From NCBI GenBank assembly GCA_046728175.1, contig JBKPEA010000013.1, forward strand, positions 1-64,000: DNA of 64,000 nt, written 5' to 3'. The DNA is from JAFAHS01 sp046728175. Its GTDB lineage: Bacteria > Desulfobacterota > Binatia > Binatales > Binataceae. Within the stretch, counting starts at the first letter, position 1. Every line of letters starts with the position of its first letter. Made by a program: the position numbers and the translations under genes. The notes under the pieces were generated by a model. It was given only the letters and a program-made list of their open reading frames with translations, was not told the DNA's origin and ran no database searches. Positions 36,649-46,232 of the stretch are shown here, one piece after another.

Positions 36649-37293
36649 ATGAGCGACAAGATTTTTGCGCCAGTATCAGCTTTCATCATCTCTACCATTT
36701 CGTCGCTTGGTTACGGCGGGGTCATCTTCATGATGGCGATCGAGAGTGCCTGCATTCCGCTGCCCTCTGAGATCATCATGCCGTTCTCCGGCTACCTGGT
36801 TCATACCGGACGGTTCGACCTGCAAATGGTCGCGATCGCCGGCGCAGTTGGATGCCTGCTCGGTTCGTATGTCGCCTACTACCTGGGTGCTAGGGGTGGG
36901 CGCTGGTTCCTCCTGCGCTACGGACGATGGGTCCTGATTGCGCCTCACGAAATCGAATTAGCCGATTGGTTCTTCGCTCGCTGGGGTAAACCGGCGGTGT
37001 TCATCAGCCGCCTACTGCCGGTCGTACGAACCTTCATCGCGTTTCCGGCCGGCGTGTCACGCATGCACCTCCTTCCGTTCACCGTGTACACACTCGCGGG
37101 CTCGTACGTGTGGTGCCTTGCGCTTGCATATGCGGGGATGAAACTCGGCCAGCATTGGGAGGCACTGGCGCCGTACTTCCACCGGTTCGACGCGGTCATC
37201 GGGATAGTGATCGTCGCGGGGGCCGCTCTCGTGGTCTACAATCGGGTAAGGAATATCATGAGTGCGCCTGCACGCGACGCGGCAAGCGAGTAG
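36649..37293 (+). CDS. DedA-family membrane protein
   Basis: A 214-residue DedA/SNARE-associated-fold protein of the inner membrane. Family motifs are clear: IESACIPLPSEIIMPFSG near residue 27, then GSYVAYYLGARGG, and the Gly/Arg-rich stretch FISRLLPVVRTFIAFPAGVSRM near 118-139, whose Arg residues are needed for activity in E. coli homologues. Several DedA proteins are lipid (undecaprenyl phosphate or phospholipid) flippases supporting envelope homeostasis. Which lipid this one handles cannot be told. It stands alone downstream of the gltA promoter region, on the other strand. Confidence 0.92.
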   Translation: MSDKIFAPVSAFIISTISSLGYGGVIFMMAIESACIPLPSEIIMPFSGYLVHTGRFDLQMVAIAGAVGCLLGSYVAYYLGARGGRWFLLRYGRWVLIAPHEIELADWFFARWGKPAVFISRLLPVVRTFIAFPAGVSRMHLLPFTVYTLAGSYVWCLALAYAGMKLGQHWEALAPYFHRFDAVIGIVIVAGAALVVYNRVRNIMSAPARDAASE

Positions 37294-37478
37294 CTGACCA
37301 GGTAAGGCGCTTACCAGGCGGTGAGCGATTTTCCTTGCCCGGTCGCGGTGCCTGTCACGGACCCGCGCGCGGAAGGGTCGGGGTCGGGTCGGGCAGAACT
37401 TGAGCTTCTGGGATGGCGCCAAGCTGTGGTCCGGCGCTGCGTTCGTGATGATCGAAGACACTTCCCAGGAGCTTTAAA

Positions 37479-37718
37479 ATGACTCCCAACGATTCCACCC
37501 CTACGCCGGACCAGCTCGAAGAGGTATTCAACAGCATCGACGCGGTCGAAGTCGGGATGGCGCGCGATCTGCTGGAAAGCTCCGGCATGGAATGTTTCGT
37601 CTTCGATGCCAGCGCATCGCAAATGCTTGGCTCAACGGCGGCAATCACGGTGCGACTGATGGTCCGCGCCGAGGACGCAGTCGAGGCGCGCGAGGCCCTG
37701 AAGGAGCTCGGCTTCTAG
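37479..37718 (+). CDS. DUF2007-type small protein
   Basis: A 79-residue acidic protein resembling DUF2007 (putative signal-transducing protein): EVFNSIDAVEVGMARDLLESSG is followed by a strand-rich middle and the typical C-terminal helix RAEDAVEAREALKELGF. It folds like a small alpha/beta domain related to GlnB-like proteins. GGAGC lies about 7 bases before the ATG. Function unknown; no link to the neighbouring DedA or GH13 genes is apparent. Confidence 0.75.
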   Translation: MTPNDSTPTPDQLEEVFNSIDAVEVGMARDLLESSGMECFVFDASASQMLGSTAAITVRLMVRAEDAVEAREALKELGF

Positions 37719-37823
37719 AAAATCCCTGTTCAGGAGAGAGAGCTTCCGGGATCTAGCCACGCGCAGCGGCTCTCTTCCATTGTTCCTGGGCGAATCTTCG
37801 AAAAAGGAAGACGGACAAGACAA

Positions 37824-39407
37824 GTGTCCTCTGAATGGTCGCGCAGCGCGGTTTTCTATCAAATCTACGCGCGCAGCTTTGCCGATTCGAACGGTGACGG
37901 CATCGGCGACCTCGACGGTATCGCCGCGCACCTGGACTACCTGAATGATGGCACCGAGCGATCGCTGGGTATCGATGCAATTTGGCTCACTCCCATCAAT
38001 CCCTCGCCGCTCAAAGATTGGGGCTACGATGTGAGCGACTACTGCGAAGTCCATCCCGAGCTGGGCGATCTGGGCGCATTCGAGCGATTGATTCGCGAGG
38101 CTGACCGTCACGGCATCCGGATAATCCTGGACCTGGTCCCCAACCACACCTCCGATCAGCATCGCTGGTTTCGCGAATCGAGCTCCGCGCGCAACCATCC
38201 GAAGCGCAACTGGTACATCTGGAAGCCGGGAACTCCCGAGCATACGCCGAACAACTGGATCAGCATCTTTGGCGGCCCGGCATGGGAATGGGACGAGGCG
38301 ACCCGGGAATGGTACCTGCACCTGTTCCTCGCAGAACAGCCCGACCTCAATTTCCGCAATCCGGAGGTCGTGGCCGCGATGCACGACGTGATCCGTTTCT
38401 GGCTCGACCGGGGCGCCGCAGGCTACCGGATCGATGTGATGCACGGGCTCATCAAGGATGCGATGTTTCGCGACAACCCACCGCTCGATAAGGTTGAGCG
38501 GGGCTCCCAAAACGACGTCGGCTTAAAGCAGAAGCATCTCCATGACTTCGACCAGCCCGAGGTGCACGAGATCATCCGGGGATTGCGGCGGGTGATCGAT
38601 GAATACAACGATCGAATCATGGTCGGCGAAGTGTGGCCGCACAGCAATCAATCGCTGGCGCTTTACCTGCGCCCCGACGAGCTCCAGCAGGCATTCAATT
38701 TCCGGTTCCTCTTCTGTCCCTGGCAGGCCGCGCGCTTTCGCGCGCAAGTCGAGGAAATCGAACGCATTCTCCCCGCAGGCTCGTGGCCAACCTGGACGCT
38801 TTCGAACCACGATTTTGCGCGGCACATTACCCGCCATGAGCATGGCGCCAGCACCGCGGCGCGCGCACGCCTGGCCGCGGTAATGTTGCTGACGCTGCGC
38901 GGCACGCCGTTCCTCTACTACGGCGAGGAAATCGGGATGCAGAATGTCTCGATCGCGCGGGAGCGATGGCGCGATCCGGTGGGACGCGACGGGTGTCGTA
39001 CTCCCATGCAATGGTCGGACGCGTCCGGCGGTGGCTTTACCAGCAGCAAAACGCCGTGGCTGCCGCTGGGGGACTACGCGGCGGTGAACGTAGCCAGGCA
39101 GATTGACGACCCCGGTTCGATCCTGTCCCTCTACCGGCGCGCAATCCGGGTTCGGCGCGCATCGCCGGCGCTGAGGGCGGGAATGATTCGCGTAATCGAG
39201 CAGGCACCCGAAGACTGTCTGGCGTTTGTTCGCGAAGCCCCGGCCAGCCGGGCGATGGTAGCGTTGAACTTCACCGACGGGCCGCACGAAATCGAAGTCC
39301 CATCGGGAAAAATCCTGCTCAGCAGCGACCCCGGCCGCGACCCGGGCAAGACGACCCTGGGCAGGTTTCGACTCACGCCAAACGAAGCGATCGTGGTCGA
39401 ATGCTGA
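37824..39407 (+). CDS. GH13 alpha-glucosidase/amylase-family enzyme
   Basis: A 527-residue cytoplasmic glycoside hydrolase family 13 protein related to oligo-1,6-glucosidase and alpha-glucosidase. The four conserved regions are present: DLVPNHTS near residue 102, GYRIDVMHG with the nucleophile Asp near 204, VGEVW with the acid Glu near 271, and LSNHD near 327. QIYARSF and NGDGIGDLDGI near the N terminus include the calcium-binding-like loop seen in this subfamily. No signal peptide. It should hydrolyse or transfer alpha-glucosyl units, perhaps from imported or stored oligosaccharides. Starts at a GTG; an ATG start is not available nearby. Confidence 0.92.
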   Translation: MSSEWSRSAVFYQIYARSFADSNGDGIGDLDGIAAHLDYLNDGTERSLGIDAIWLTPINPSPLKDWGYDVSDYCEVHPELGDLGAFERLIREADRHGIRIILDLVPNHTSDQHRWFRESSSARNHPKRNWYIWKPGTPEHTPNNWISIFGGPAWEWDEATREWYLHLFLAEQPDLNFRNPEVVAAMHDVIRFWLDRGAAGYRIDVMHGLIKDAMFRDNPPLDKVERGSQNDVGLKQKHLHDFDQPEVHEIIRGLRRVIDEYNDRIMVGEVWPHSNQSLALYLRPDELQQAFNFRFLFCPWQAARFRAQVEEIERILPAGSWPTWTLSNHDFARHITRHEHGASTAARARLAAVMLLTLRGTPFLYYGEEIGMQNVSIARERWRDPVGRDGCRTPMQWSDASGGGFTSSKTPWLPLGDYAAVNVARQIDDPGSILSLYRRAIRVRRASPALRAGMIRVIEQAPEDCLAFVREAPASRAMVALNFTDGPHEIEVPSGKILLSSDPGRDPGKTTLGRFRLTPNEAIVVEC

Positions 39408-39473
39408 GGACGCTTTGCGGGACAGGCTCGCGCCTGTCCTCACACGCCTGGCTTCTTTGTTAGGATCGCCGTC

Positions 39474-42065
39474 ATGCACAAGCCGCGATTCCTGGACGCA
39501 GTTGCCGAGCAGCTGGGAGACCGCGACGCGTTCGCCGGGCATCTCGCTGCCGGCCGCCGTCCGTTTCAGCCATCCGATGTTGAGCCGCAGTGGCCACGCG
39601 ATCGCGCGGTCGACATTCTGCACATCAAATTGGACGTCGCACTCGACTTCGAGCACAAGCGCATCACCGGCACCGCAACTCACCGCCTGACCGCGATATT
39701 GGACGAACTAAAGACTCTCGAGTTCGACGCGACCGAGCTCGAGATCGGCTCGGTGCGCGTCGGCAACGAGCCGGCAGCCTTCGCATCGCGGGACGGGAAA
39801 GTGCAGGTGACGCTCCCACGCGAGCTCATAGCGGGCGCCGAGGTTGAGATAGCCATCGAGTACTCGGGAGCGCCGCGCCGGGGTCTCTATTTCGTCGGTC
39901 CCGATAGCGCCTACCCGGACAAGCCGGTCGAGGCCTGGACCCAAGGCGAAGACGAAGATTCGCGCTATTGGTTCCCGTGCTACGACTACCCCAACGATCG
40001 GGCGACCAGCGAAGTCATTGCCACGGTTCCCGACCACTTCACGGCGATTTCCAATGGCGCGCTACTGTCGAATACTCACCATCCGGCAGCGCGCACCCGC
40101 ACGTTCCACTGGCGTCACGACGTGCCGCATTCCACTTACCTGATCACCCTGGCCGCCGGCGAATTCGTCACCATCGAGGATCGCGCGGGTGACACTCCCG
40201 TCCTGTACTACGTGCATCCCGGACGCGAGGATGACGCACGCCGCGCGTTCGGCAATACGCCGCGGATGATTCAATTCTTCGAGCGCATCATCGGCGTCCC
40301 CTACCCCTACAGCAAGTACGCGCAGGTCGCGGTCAGCGATTTCATCTTCGGGGGGATGGAGAATACCTCCGCGACGACCCAGACCGCCGACACCCTGCAC
40401 GACGCGCGCGCACATCTCGACTTCAAAAGCGATCCGCTGGTCGCGCACGAGCTGGCCCATCAATGGTGGGGCGACCTGCTCACCTGCCGTGACTGGTCGC
40501 ACGCCTGGCTAAACGAGGGCTTCGCCACCTATTTCGAAGCGTTATGGTGCGAAGAAAACCTGGGTGCCGACGAGTTCGCGTGGAACCTGCGGCAGGATCG
40601 CGAGGCCTACCTCGCGGAAGACTCGCGCGAATATCGCCGCCCCATCGTGTGCAACCGCTACCGTGCGCCAATCGAGCTGTTTGATCGCCATCTGTACGAA
40701 AAAGGATCGCTAGTGTTGCACATGTTGCGGCGGGAACTGGGCGACGCGCTCTTCTACAAATCGTTGAGTCTGTATTGCACCCGCCATCGCGGCGGCAACG
40801 TCGTCACCCGCGATCTGGAACGCGCCTGTGAAGATGCAACCGGGCGGAATCTCGAATGGTTCTTCGACCAATGGGTTTACAAGGAAGGCCATCCGGAGAT
40901 CGAGGTTTCCAGCGCGTACGACGACCAGCGCAAGCTGGCCAGCGTCACGGTCAAACAAACCCAGAAGACTTCGGCGACGACTCCGCTCTTTCGATTCACC
41001 ACCGCGCTCTCGCTGCTGGACGCGGACGGCCGAGAGACGCGTCATCGCGTCGAGTTTCGCGAAACCGAGCAAGTGTTCAATTTTCCATTCGACAAGGCGC
41101 CCAGGTCGGTTCGCTTTGATCCGGACTTCGACATCGCAAAGACCCTCAAGCACAAGCGCGGACGCGAGGCCCTGGAACTAGAGCTGCGGCACTTGCCCGA
41201 GGCGATCGGACGTGCGGCCGCCGCGCGCGAGCTGGGTAAAGAAGGCAGCCCGCAGGCCACCGCGGCGCTCAAGGACGCGCTGCTGAACGACAAGTTCTGG
41301 GGCGTGCAGGCCGACGCCGCCGCGGCGCTCGGGGAGATTCGTACGGACGCCGCGCTTGATGCGCTGATTGAGGGCCTCGGCGGCCAGCATCCCAAGGCGC
41401 GCCGCGCCGCCGCTCGGGCCCTCGGCCAATTCCGCGACAATGAGCGGGCCGCGTCCGCGCTCGCCGTCAAGCTCGAACGGGGAGACGAGAGTTATTTCGT
41501 CGAGGCGGAAGCCGCGCTGGCGCTCGGCAAGACCCGCGACCGTCGCGCGGTCGAAATTCTGGAGCGCGCCCTTCAGCGCCCCTCGTATCTGGATGTGATC
41601 CGCACTCACGCCCTGGGCGGCATCGCCGAGAGCCGCGACGAGCGCGCGCTCGGGATCGGCCGGGAATGGTGCGCATACGGAAAGCCCCCGCGCACTCGGG
41701 TCGCAGCTCTCGGGACGCTGGCCAAGATAGCGCGCCAGCGCGAAGCTTGGCGCGAGGAGATCTTTGACTGTTTGATGCCGCTGAGTGATGACCGTGAATT
41801 CATGGTTCGCATGCGATTGCCCGGGGCGCTCGAGGAAATCGGCGATTCACGTGCGATCGCCCCCTTGCGGCGGCTGGCCGACCGCGACCTCGATGGCCGA
41901 ATCCAGCGGCGCGCACGCGCCGCGGTCGCTGCGATCAGCGAGGGCCGCAACCGTACCGAGCACGACACGCGCGTGCGCGAGGACCTGGACAAGCTGCGCG
42001 AGGAGAACAAGAAGCTACAGCAGCGCCTGGAAAAACTGGAAGCATTGGCTAAGAACAAAGCTTGA
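39474..42065 (+). CDS. M1-family aminopeptidase with C-terminal HEAT repeats
   Basis: An 863-residue zinc aminopeptidase of the M1 family. The exopeptidase motif GGMENTSA is near residue 293, the zinc motif HELAHQWW near 325 and the third ligand Glu in LNEGFATYFE near 347. After the M1 core (to about 560) there is a HEAT-repeat solenoid of roughly seven units (about 570-825, for example AAAALGEIRTDAALDALIEGL) and a short C-terminal coiled coil (LDKLREENKKLQQRLEKLE). No signal peptide. The layout recalls leukotriene-A4-hydrolase- or TAF2-like architectures, where the helical part restricts access or binds partners. Peptide turnover role. Confidence 0.9.
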   Translation: MHKPRFLDAVAEQLGDRDAFAGHLAAGRRPFQPSDVEPQWPRDRAVDILHIKLDVALDFEHKRITGTATHRLTAILDELKTLEFDATELEIGSVRVGNEPAAFASRDGKVQVTLPRELIAGAEVEIAIEYSGAPRRGLYFVGPDSAYPDKPVEAWTQGEDEDSRYWFPCYDYPNDRATSEVIATVPDHFTAISNGALLSNTHHPAARTRTFHWRHDVPHSTYLITLAAGEFVTIEDRAGDTPVLYYVHPGREDDARRAFGNTPRMIQFFERIIGVPYPYSKYAQVAVSDFIFGGMENTSATTQTADTLHDARAHLDFKSDPLVAHELAHQWWGDLLTCRDWSHAWLNEGFATYFEALWCEENLGADEFAWNLRQDREAYLAEDSREYRRPIVCNRYRAPIELFDRHLYEKGSLVLHMLRRELGDALFYKSLSLYCTRHRGGNVVTRDLERACEDATGRNLEWFFDQWVYKEGHPEIEVSSAYDDQRKLASVTVKQTQKTSATTPLFRFTTALSLLDADGRETRHRVEFRETEQVFNFPFDKAPRSVRFDPDFDIAKTLKHKRGREALELELRHLPEAIGRAAAARELGKEGSPQATAALKDALLNDKFWGVQADAAAALGEIRTDAALDALIEGLGGQHPKARRAAARALGQFRDNERAASALAVKLERGDESYFVEAEAALALGKTRDRRAVEILERALQRPSYLDVIRTHALGGIAESRDERALGIGREWCAYGKPPRTRVAALGTLAKIARQREAWREEIFDCLMPLSDDREFMVRMRLPGALEEIGDSRAIAPLRRLADRDLDGRIQRRARAAVAAISEGRNRTEHDTRVREDLDKLREENKKLQQRLEKLEALAKNKA

Positions 42066-42247
42066 GAAAGAGCTATGGCAGGGAGACGTTTGTCTGTCCG
42101 CGCTCGCGCGCAGGCGGCGAGTTCCGGGTGAGCGGCAATTGCCGAGAGTCCTATTGGCGCCGCCGCGGGACTGGGAGGGTAACCCTGCTATTTACCTTTG
42201 GGGTCTGCAAGCATTTGTGGTTGAGTCATCCTCTTCGGTGAGTCCAT

Positions 42248-43090
42248 ATGGAAGCCAAAGTCACGGTCTGCCTCACGTTCGATTTCGATGCACTCTCGCT
42301 GTGGATTGGCGGTTTTCGCGCGCGATCGCTGAGCGCCATCTCGCGCGGCGAATTCGGCCGGGTCGGCGCGCTGCGCCTCATCGAAATACTCAGGCACTGG
42401 AAAATCCCGTCGACCTGGTTTGTTCCCGGACATAGCGCCGAGACTTTTCCTGAAATCGTCGAACGACTCGTGGCGGAGGGCCACGAGATCGGCAATCACG
42501 GTTATCTACATACTCATCCCAAGAACCCGGAAGACGAAGAGCAGATTCTCCTTCACGGCAACGAAGTGTTGTCGCGGATGACCGGCCGCAAACCGGTCGG
42601 ATTTCGCTCGCCCGGCGCCGGGCTTAGCGAAAACATGGTTGGCCTGCTCCTCAAGCACGGCTTCGAGTACGACTCCAGCCTGATGGGTGACGATTTCACG
42701 CCCTACTACATGCGAATTGGCGACCGGGCGCCGGACGATGGCCCTTACGTGTTCGGCAAACCGGTCAAGGTACTCGAGATTCCATTTACCTGGGGCCTGG
42801 ATGATTTTCCCGCCTTCGAGTACACCGTCATCCGCGGTTCCATCCAGCCGGGACTGGCCTCGCCCAACGCGGTTTTCGACATCTGGGCGGGCGACTTCGA
42901 TTATCTCTACGATCGCCTCGGCGAGGGCATCTACACGCTCACCATGCATCCGCAGGTCATCGGCCGCGGCCATCGCTTGCTGATGCTGGAACGACTAATC
43001 GATCACATCCACTCTCATCGCCGGGTCGAGTTCAGCACGATGTCGGCGGTCGCCAGCGCCTGGAAGCAGGCTCACCCGATAAGCGTTTAG
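42248..43090 (+). CDS. Polysaccharide deacetylase (NodB-fold)
   Basis: A 280-residue carbohydrate esterase family 4-type protein. The first motif TFDFDA (Asp near residues 12 and 14) and the metal motif NHGYLHTHP (near 82-90) are present, followed by GFRSPGAG near 118 and TMHPQVIGRGHR near 235, the C-terminal His motif. It resembles the PuuE/allantoinase-like branch without a signal peptide, so it is probably cytoplasmic and may act on a small amide rather than on a wall polymer. Preceded by 182 bases without features; the next gene is convergent glnA. Confidence 0.85.
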   Translation: MEAKVTVCLTFDFDALSLWIGGFRARSLSAISRGEFGRVGALRLIEILRHWKIPSTWFVPGHSAETFPEIVERLVAEGHEIGNHGYLHTHPKNPEDEEQILLHGNEVLSRMTGRKPVGFRSPGAGLSENMVGLLLKHGFEYDSSLMGDDFTPYYMRIGDRAPDDGPYVFGKPVKVLEIPFTWGLDDFPAFEYTVIRGSIQPGLASPNAVFDIWAGDFDYLYDRLGEGIYTLTMHPQVIGRGHRLLMLERLIDHIHSHRRVEFSTMSAVASAWKQAHPISV

Positions 43091-43266
43091 ACCTCCTCTC
43101 GCGAGTCAGGGTTAGGATGGCAACCGCTGGCGCGAGGGCGTTAAGTGTGCGTCGCGCGGGTTCTCATGTTTTGGTGGTCTGGAACCAGGCTTTACCGATG
43201 GACGAGAGTCGTCGAGAACCAGCACCAGACCGCGTGAGTCATTCGTCCCGCGTCGCTCGCACCTCA

Positions 43267-43296
43267 AACAAAAGCGGCGGGCCATCGCCCGCCGCT
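43267..43296 (-). terminator. Rho-independent terminator of glnA
   Basis: A perfect 10-bp GC-rich stem (AGCGGCGGGC, loop CATC, GCCCGCCGCT; 43273-43296) is followed on the minus strand by TTTTGTTT (43274-43267). It lies about 28 bases after the glnA stop. Confidence 0.9.
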
Positions 43297-43324
43297 TCCG
43301 TTCTCGGTTGTGGGGCCGTGCCGC

Positions 43325-44755
43325 TCAGGCGTCGAAATAGAGCGCGAATTCGTACGGATGCGGACGCAGGCGCATCGCGCTCACTTCTTTGGTCATCTTG
43401 TAATCAATCCAGGTCTCGATGAGGTCCTCGGTAAATACGTCACCCTTGAGCAGGTACTCGTGATCGTTCTTCAGGTTGTTCAGCGCTTCGTCGAGCGAGG
43501 CCGGCATGCTCGGCACCTCCGCCAACTCTGCCGGCGTCAAGGCGTAGATATCCTTGTCCAGCGGCTGACCCGGATCGAGCCGGCGCTGAATGCCGTCCAG
43601 ACCCGCCATCATCATCGCGGTGAACGCGAGATACGGGTTCGCCAGCGGATCGGGGAACCGTACCTCGATGCGCTTGGCCTTCGGCGACGGCGAATACATC
43701 GGGATGCGCACCCCGGCCGACCTGTTGCGGCTCGAGTAGGCCAGATTGATGGGCGCCTCGAAGCCGGGGACCAGTCGCCGGTACGAATTGGTGGTCGGGT
43801 TGGTGAACGCCGCGATCGAGGGCGCATGATGCAGGATGCCTGCGATGTAGTGCATCCCGAGCTCCGACATCCCCGCGTACCCGTTGCCCGCAAAGAGCGG
43901 CGTCTCGCCCTTCCACAGGCTCTGATGGGTATGCATGCCGGTGCCGTTGTCGCCGAAGATCGGCTTGGGCATGAAGGTCACGGTTTTGCCGTGGCGCACC
44001 GCCACGTTCTTGCAGATGTACTTGTACCAGGTCAGCCAGTCCGCCATCTTCACCAGCGACTGAAAGCGCATGTCGATTTCGGCCTGCCCGGCGGTGGCGA
44101 CTTCGTGATGCTGCTTTTCGACTCGAATTCCGACCCGCTCCATCTCGAGCACCATCTCGGTGCGGAGGTCCTGCAGCGTGTCGGACGGCGGTACCGGGAA
44201 GTACCCTTCCTTGTTGCGCGGCTTGTAGCCGAGGTTGCGTCCCGAATCGCTCACATTGAACTCGCGACCGGTGTTCCAGTTGCCCTCGTTCGATTCGATG
44301 TAGTGGAACGATTGATGCTGGCTGGTCTCGTAGCGGACTCCGTCAAAAATAAAAAACTCCGGCTCCGGACCGAAGTACGCGGTATCCGCGATGCCGGTTG
44401 ACTTGAGATGTTTCTCGGCCTTTCGGGCGACGTTGCGCGGGTCGCGCGTGTAGTCAGCACGAGTGATCGGGTCCGAGATATCGCAGATCATGGTGAGCGT
44501 CGGATCCTTGGTGAACGGATCCATTACTGCGGTGCTGGGATCGGGGACCACGAGCATGTCGCTCGCGTCGATTGCCTGCCAGCCGCGTATCGAGGAGCCG
44601 TCGAAGCCCAGCCCTTCCTCGAATGGCCCCTCATCCTTGAACTCGGAAATCGGTGCGGTGAAGTGTTGCCAGGTACCGAGCAGGTCGGTGAACTTCAAAT
44701 CGACCATCACCACTCCCTTGTCCTTGATCGTTTGCAAGACTTCTTTGGGCGTCAT
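43325..44755 (-). CDS. glnA: Glutamine synthetase, type I
   Basis: Makes glutamine from glutamate, ammonia and ATP, the main nitrogen-assimilation step. The 476-residue length fits the GSI dodecamer. Motifs: FDGSSIRGW near residue 50, GPEPEFFIFDG near 135, the ATP-binding NPTTNSYRRLVPGFEAP near 318-334 and RNRSAGVRIP near 342. DKDIYALTP near 400 carries a Tyr at the site adenylylated in GSI-beta enzymes, so control by GlnE/GlnD is likely. No GlnB or ntrBC gene adjoins it; the NtrC-type pair at 61882-64000 is far away. A strong terminator follows. Confidence 0.97.
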   Translation of the reverse strand: MTPKEVLQTIKDKGVVMVDLKFTDLLGTWQHFTAPISEFKDEGPFEEGLGFDGSSIRGWQAIDASDMLVVPDPSTAVMDPFTKDPTLTMICDISDPITRADYTRDPRNVARKAEKHLKSTGIADTAYFGPEPEFFIFDGVRYETSQHQSFHYIESNEGNWNTGREFNVSDSGRNLGYKPRNKEGYFPVPPSDTLQDLRTEMVLEMERVGIRVEKQHHEVATAGQAEIDMRFQSLVKMADWLTWYKYICKNVAVRHGKTVTFMPKPIFGDNGTGMHTHQSLWKGETPLFAGNGYAGMSELGMHYIAGILHHAPSIAAFTNPTTNSYRRLVPGFEAPINLAYSSRNRSAGVRIPMYSPSPKAKRIEVRFPDPLANPYLAFTAMMMAGLDGIQRRLDPGQPLDKDIYALTPAELAEVPSMPASLDEALNNLKNDHEYLLKGDVFTEDLIETWIDYKMTKEVSAMRLRPHPYEFALYFDA

Positions 44756-45060
44756 CGAAGCCGTAACCCTCCTCGCCGTTTACATACGGGGACGGCGAAC
44801 CCTGAGTTTGTGCATTTGATGATCCGAATCGCGGCGCTGCGGCGCGCTTGATTTGGCCATGGGTGCGCTGTCTCGCCCAATTCGATCACCGCTTTTTCTC
44901 ACGAATACCGGCCGAAGGCAACGGTCGCTTCTCGCGGCAGGTGTGGGGGCATCCGCCGGGAACTGCCGCCTATTTGGACAGCAGCGCGCCCTGCGATCTC
45001 GATCTCGGATCGCGATAAACTCCCACTGGTTTTCGACTTTGTTTTCGCATCGGCGCCTTG
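44756..45060. other. Interval upstream of glnA
   Basis: A 305-base interval between glnA and the DUF1646 gene, both leftward. It should contain the glnA promoter. I looked for a sigma-54 -24/-12 element (TGGCAC-N5-TTGCA type) reading toward glnA and found none. A palindromic stretch GCGATC-N9-GATCGC lies at 44993-45013. No gene seen. Confidence 0.4.
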
Positions 45061-46074
45061 TCACGCCATGAACTTCAGCAGAGCAAAATAGATGCCCAGT
45101 CCTGCGAACCCGACGGGTACGCCAATGCGCGCCCAGGCTCCACTGCCGATCTTCAGGGCGCCCGCGCTGATGATGTTGGGAATGTTGCCAGGGATGAGCA
45201 TCCCACCCGAGACCAGCAGCGCGATGATTGCCACGCGGGCGCGCGGCAAGCTCATGTTGTGAACTTCGAGAGCCACCAGCGTGGCGTTGTCGAGCACCGC
45301 CGACACGGTGTTGATCCAGAACAACGCGTCGTTCGATAGCGCGCTTACTAGTCGCGTCGCAATCTGGGCATATGCATCGCTCACCAGAACCAGTCCCGCG
45401 ACAAACACGTAAACCTTGACGCCCTGAACGATCGCGGCCAGCGGGGTTTCCTCCATGAGCACGCCGGCCGGGGAATCGTGATAGATGCCGCGCGCAAACC
45501 ACCCCGCGAGCGCCGACGCAACTGCCACCCCGGATAAGATCCACGGCCCCAGCAAGAGGAACAATCCCGTGAAGGGCAGGTTCAAAGCGGAGGCTGCAAG
45601 CGCCGAAAGCGGCTCACCGACACGGGTCAAGGCGGCGCCCAGACCGATCGCAAAACACGCTGCAACCGTCACCCGGGTGCGCGCCTCGCCCTGGAGATTC
45701 AGCAGTCTGACCATCTCGACCAGCACCAAGGCTGCGACTATCGCGGTGATGATGCCCGAGAGCACCGCCAGCACAAACGTCGAGAGCGCGGCCAGCAGCG
45801 GACGGCGGATGCGGCGGCGAAGGCGCGCGAAGGCCCGGTCGAGACGACGGCGGGCAAAACTGAACAGAATCCCGGCGATGACCACCGCCAGGGTTATGAG
45901 AATGGGTTCTTTGCCCGCCCTCAGTACCAGGCGCCAGTCGAATCCGGACCCCATAAGGGTCGCGACGATCCCGATGATGAAGACATAGACCTCGATGTTC
46001 TGTTCGATGAAGCGAATCGCGATGGGCCCGATCAGGAGCAGAAGCAGAATAACTATCGCAGCGGGAACGTTCAT
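45061..46074 (-). CDS. DUF1646-type integral membrane permease
   Basis: A 337-residue membrane protein with about nine or ten hydrophobic helices, resembling DUF1646 permeases of the ion-transporter clan. Distinctive segments are FWINTVSAVLDNATLVALEV near residue 245 and LIPGNIPNIISAGALKIG near 293, paired motifs like those of sodium/proton antiporters and arsenite pumps. ATG 46074 begins with MNVPAAIVILLLLLIGPI; upstream codons lack coding character. It lies 158 bases downstream of a porin gene on the same strand, so both may serve uptake or export of the same ion. Substrate unknown. Confidence 0.78.
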   Translation of the reverse strand: MNVPAAIVILLLLLIGPIAIRFIEQNIEVYVFIIGIVATLMGSGFDWRLVLRAGKEPILITLAVVIAGILFSFARRRLDRAFARLRRRIRRPLLAALSTFVLAVLSGIITAIVAALVLVEMVRLLNLQGEARTRVTVAACFAIGLGAALTRVGEPLSALAASALNLPFTGLFLLLGPWILSGVAVASALAGWFARGIYHDSPAGVLMEETPLAAIVQGVKVYVFVAGLVLVSDAYAQIATRLVSALSNDALFWINTVSAVLDNATLVALEVHNMSLPRARVAIIALLVSGGMLIPGNIPNIISAGALKIGSGAWARIGVPVGFAGLGIYFALLKFMA

Positions 46075-46232
46075 CGGGAGCTGAATTTTCGGACGGAGGC
46101 CGACGCGAATCCGGATCGATACCAGAACCGGCGCGGTAGCGCGATAAGCGGAGCGGCGGAGCCAGTTGTCCCGGTCCGCCGCCGCTCGTGCTGCTTTGAC
46201 GGAAATCCTCCCCAGCGAGGGACGGAGCTTGC

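Noticed and set aside
44756..45060. A sigma-54 promoter for glnA, as in enteric bacteria
   Set aside because: I found no TGGCAC-N5-TTGCA-like element in the right orientation in the upstream interval.
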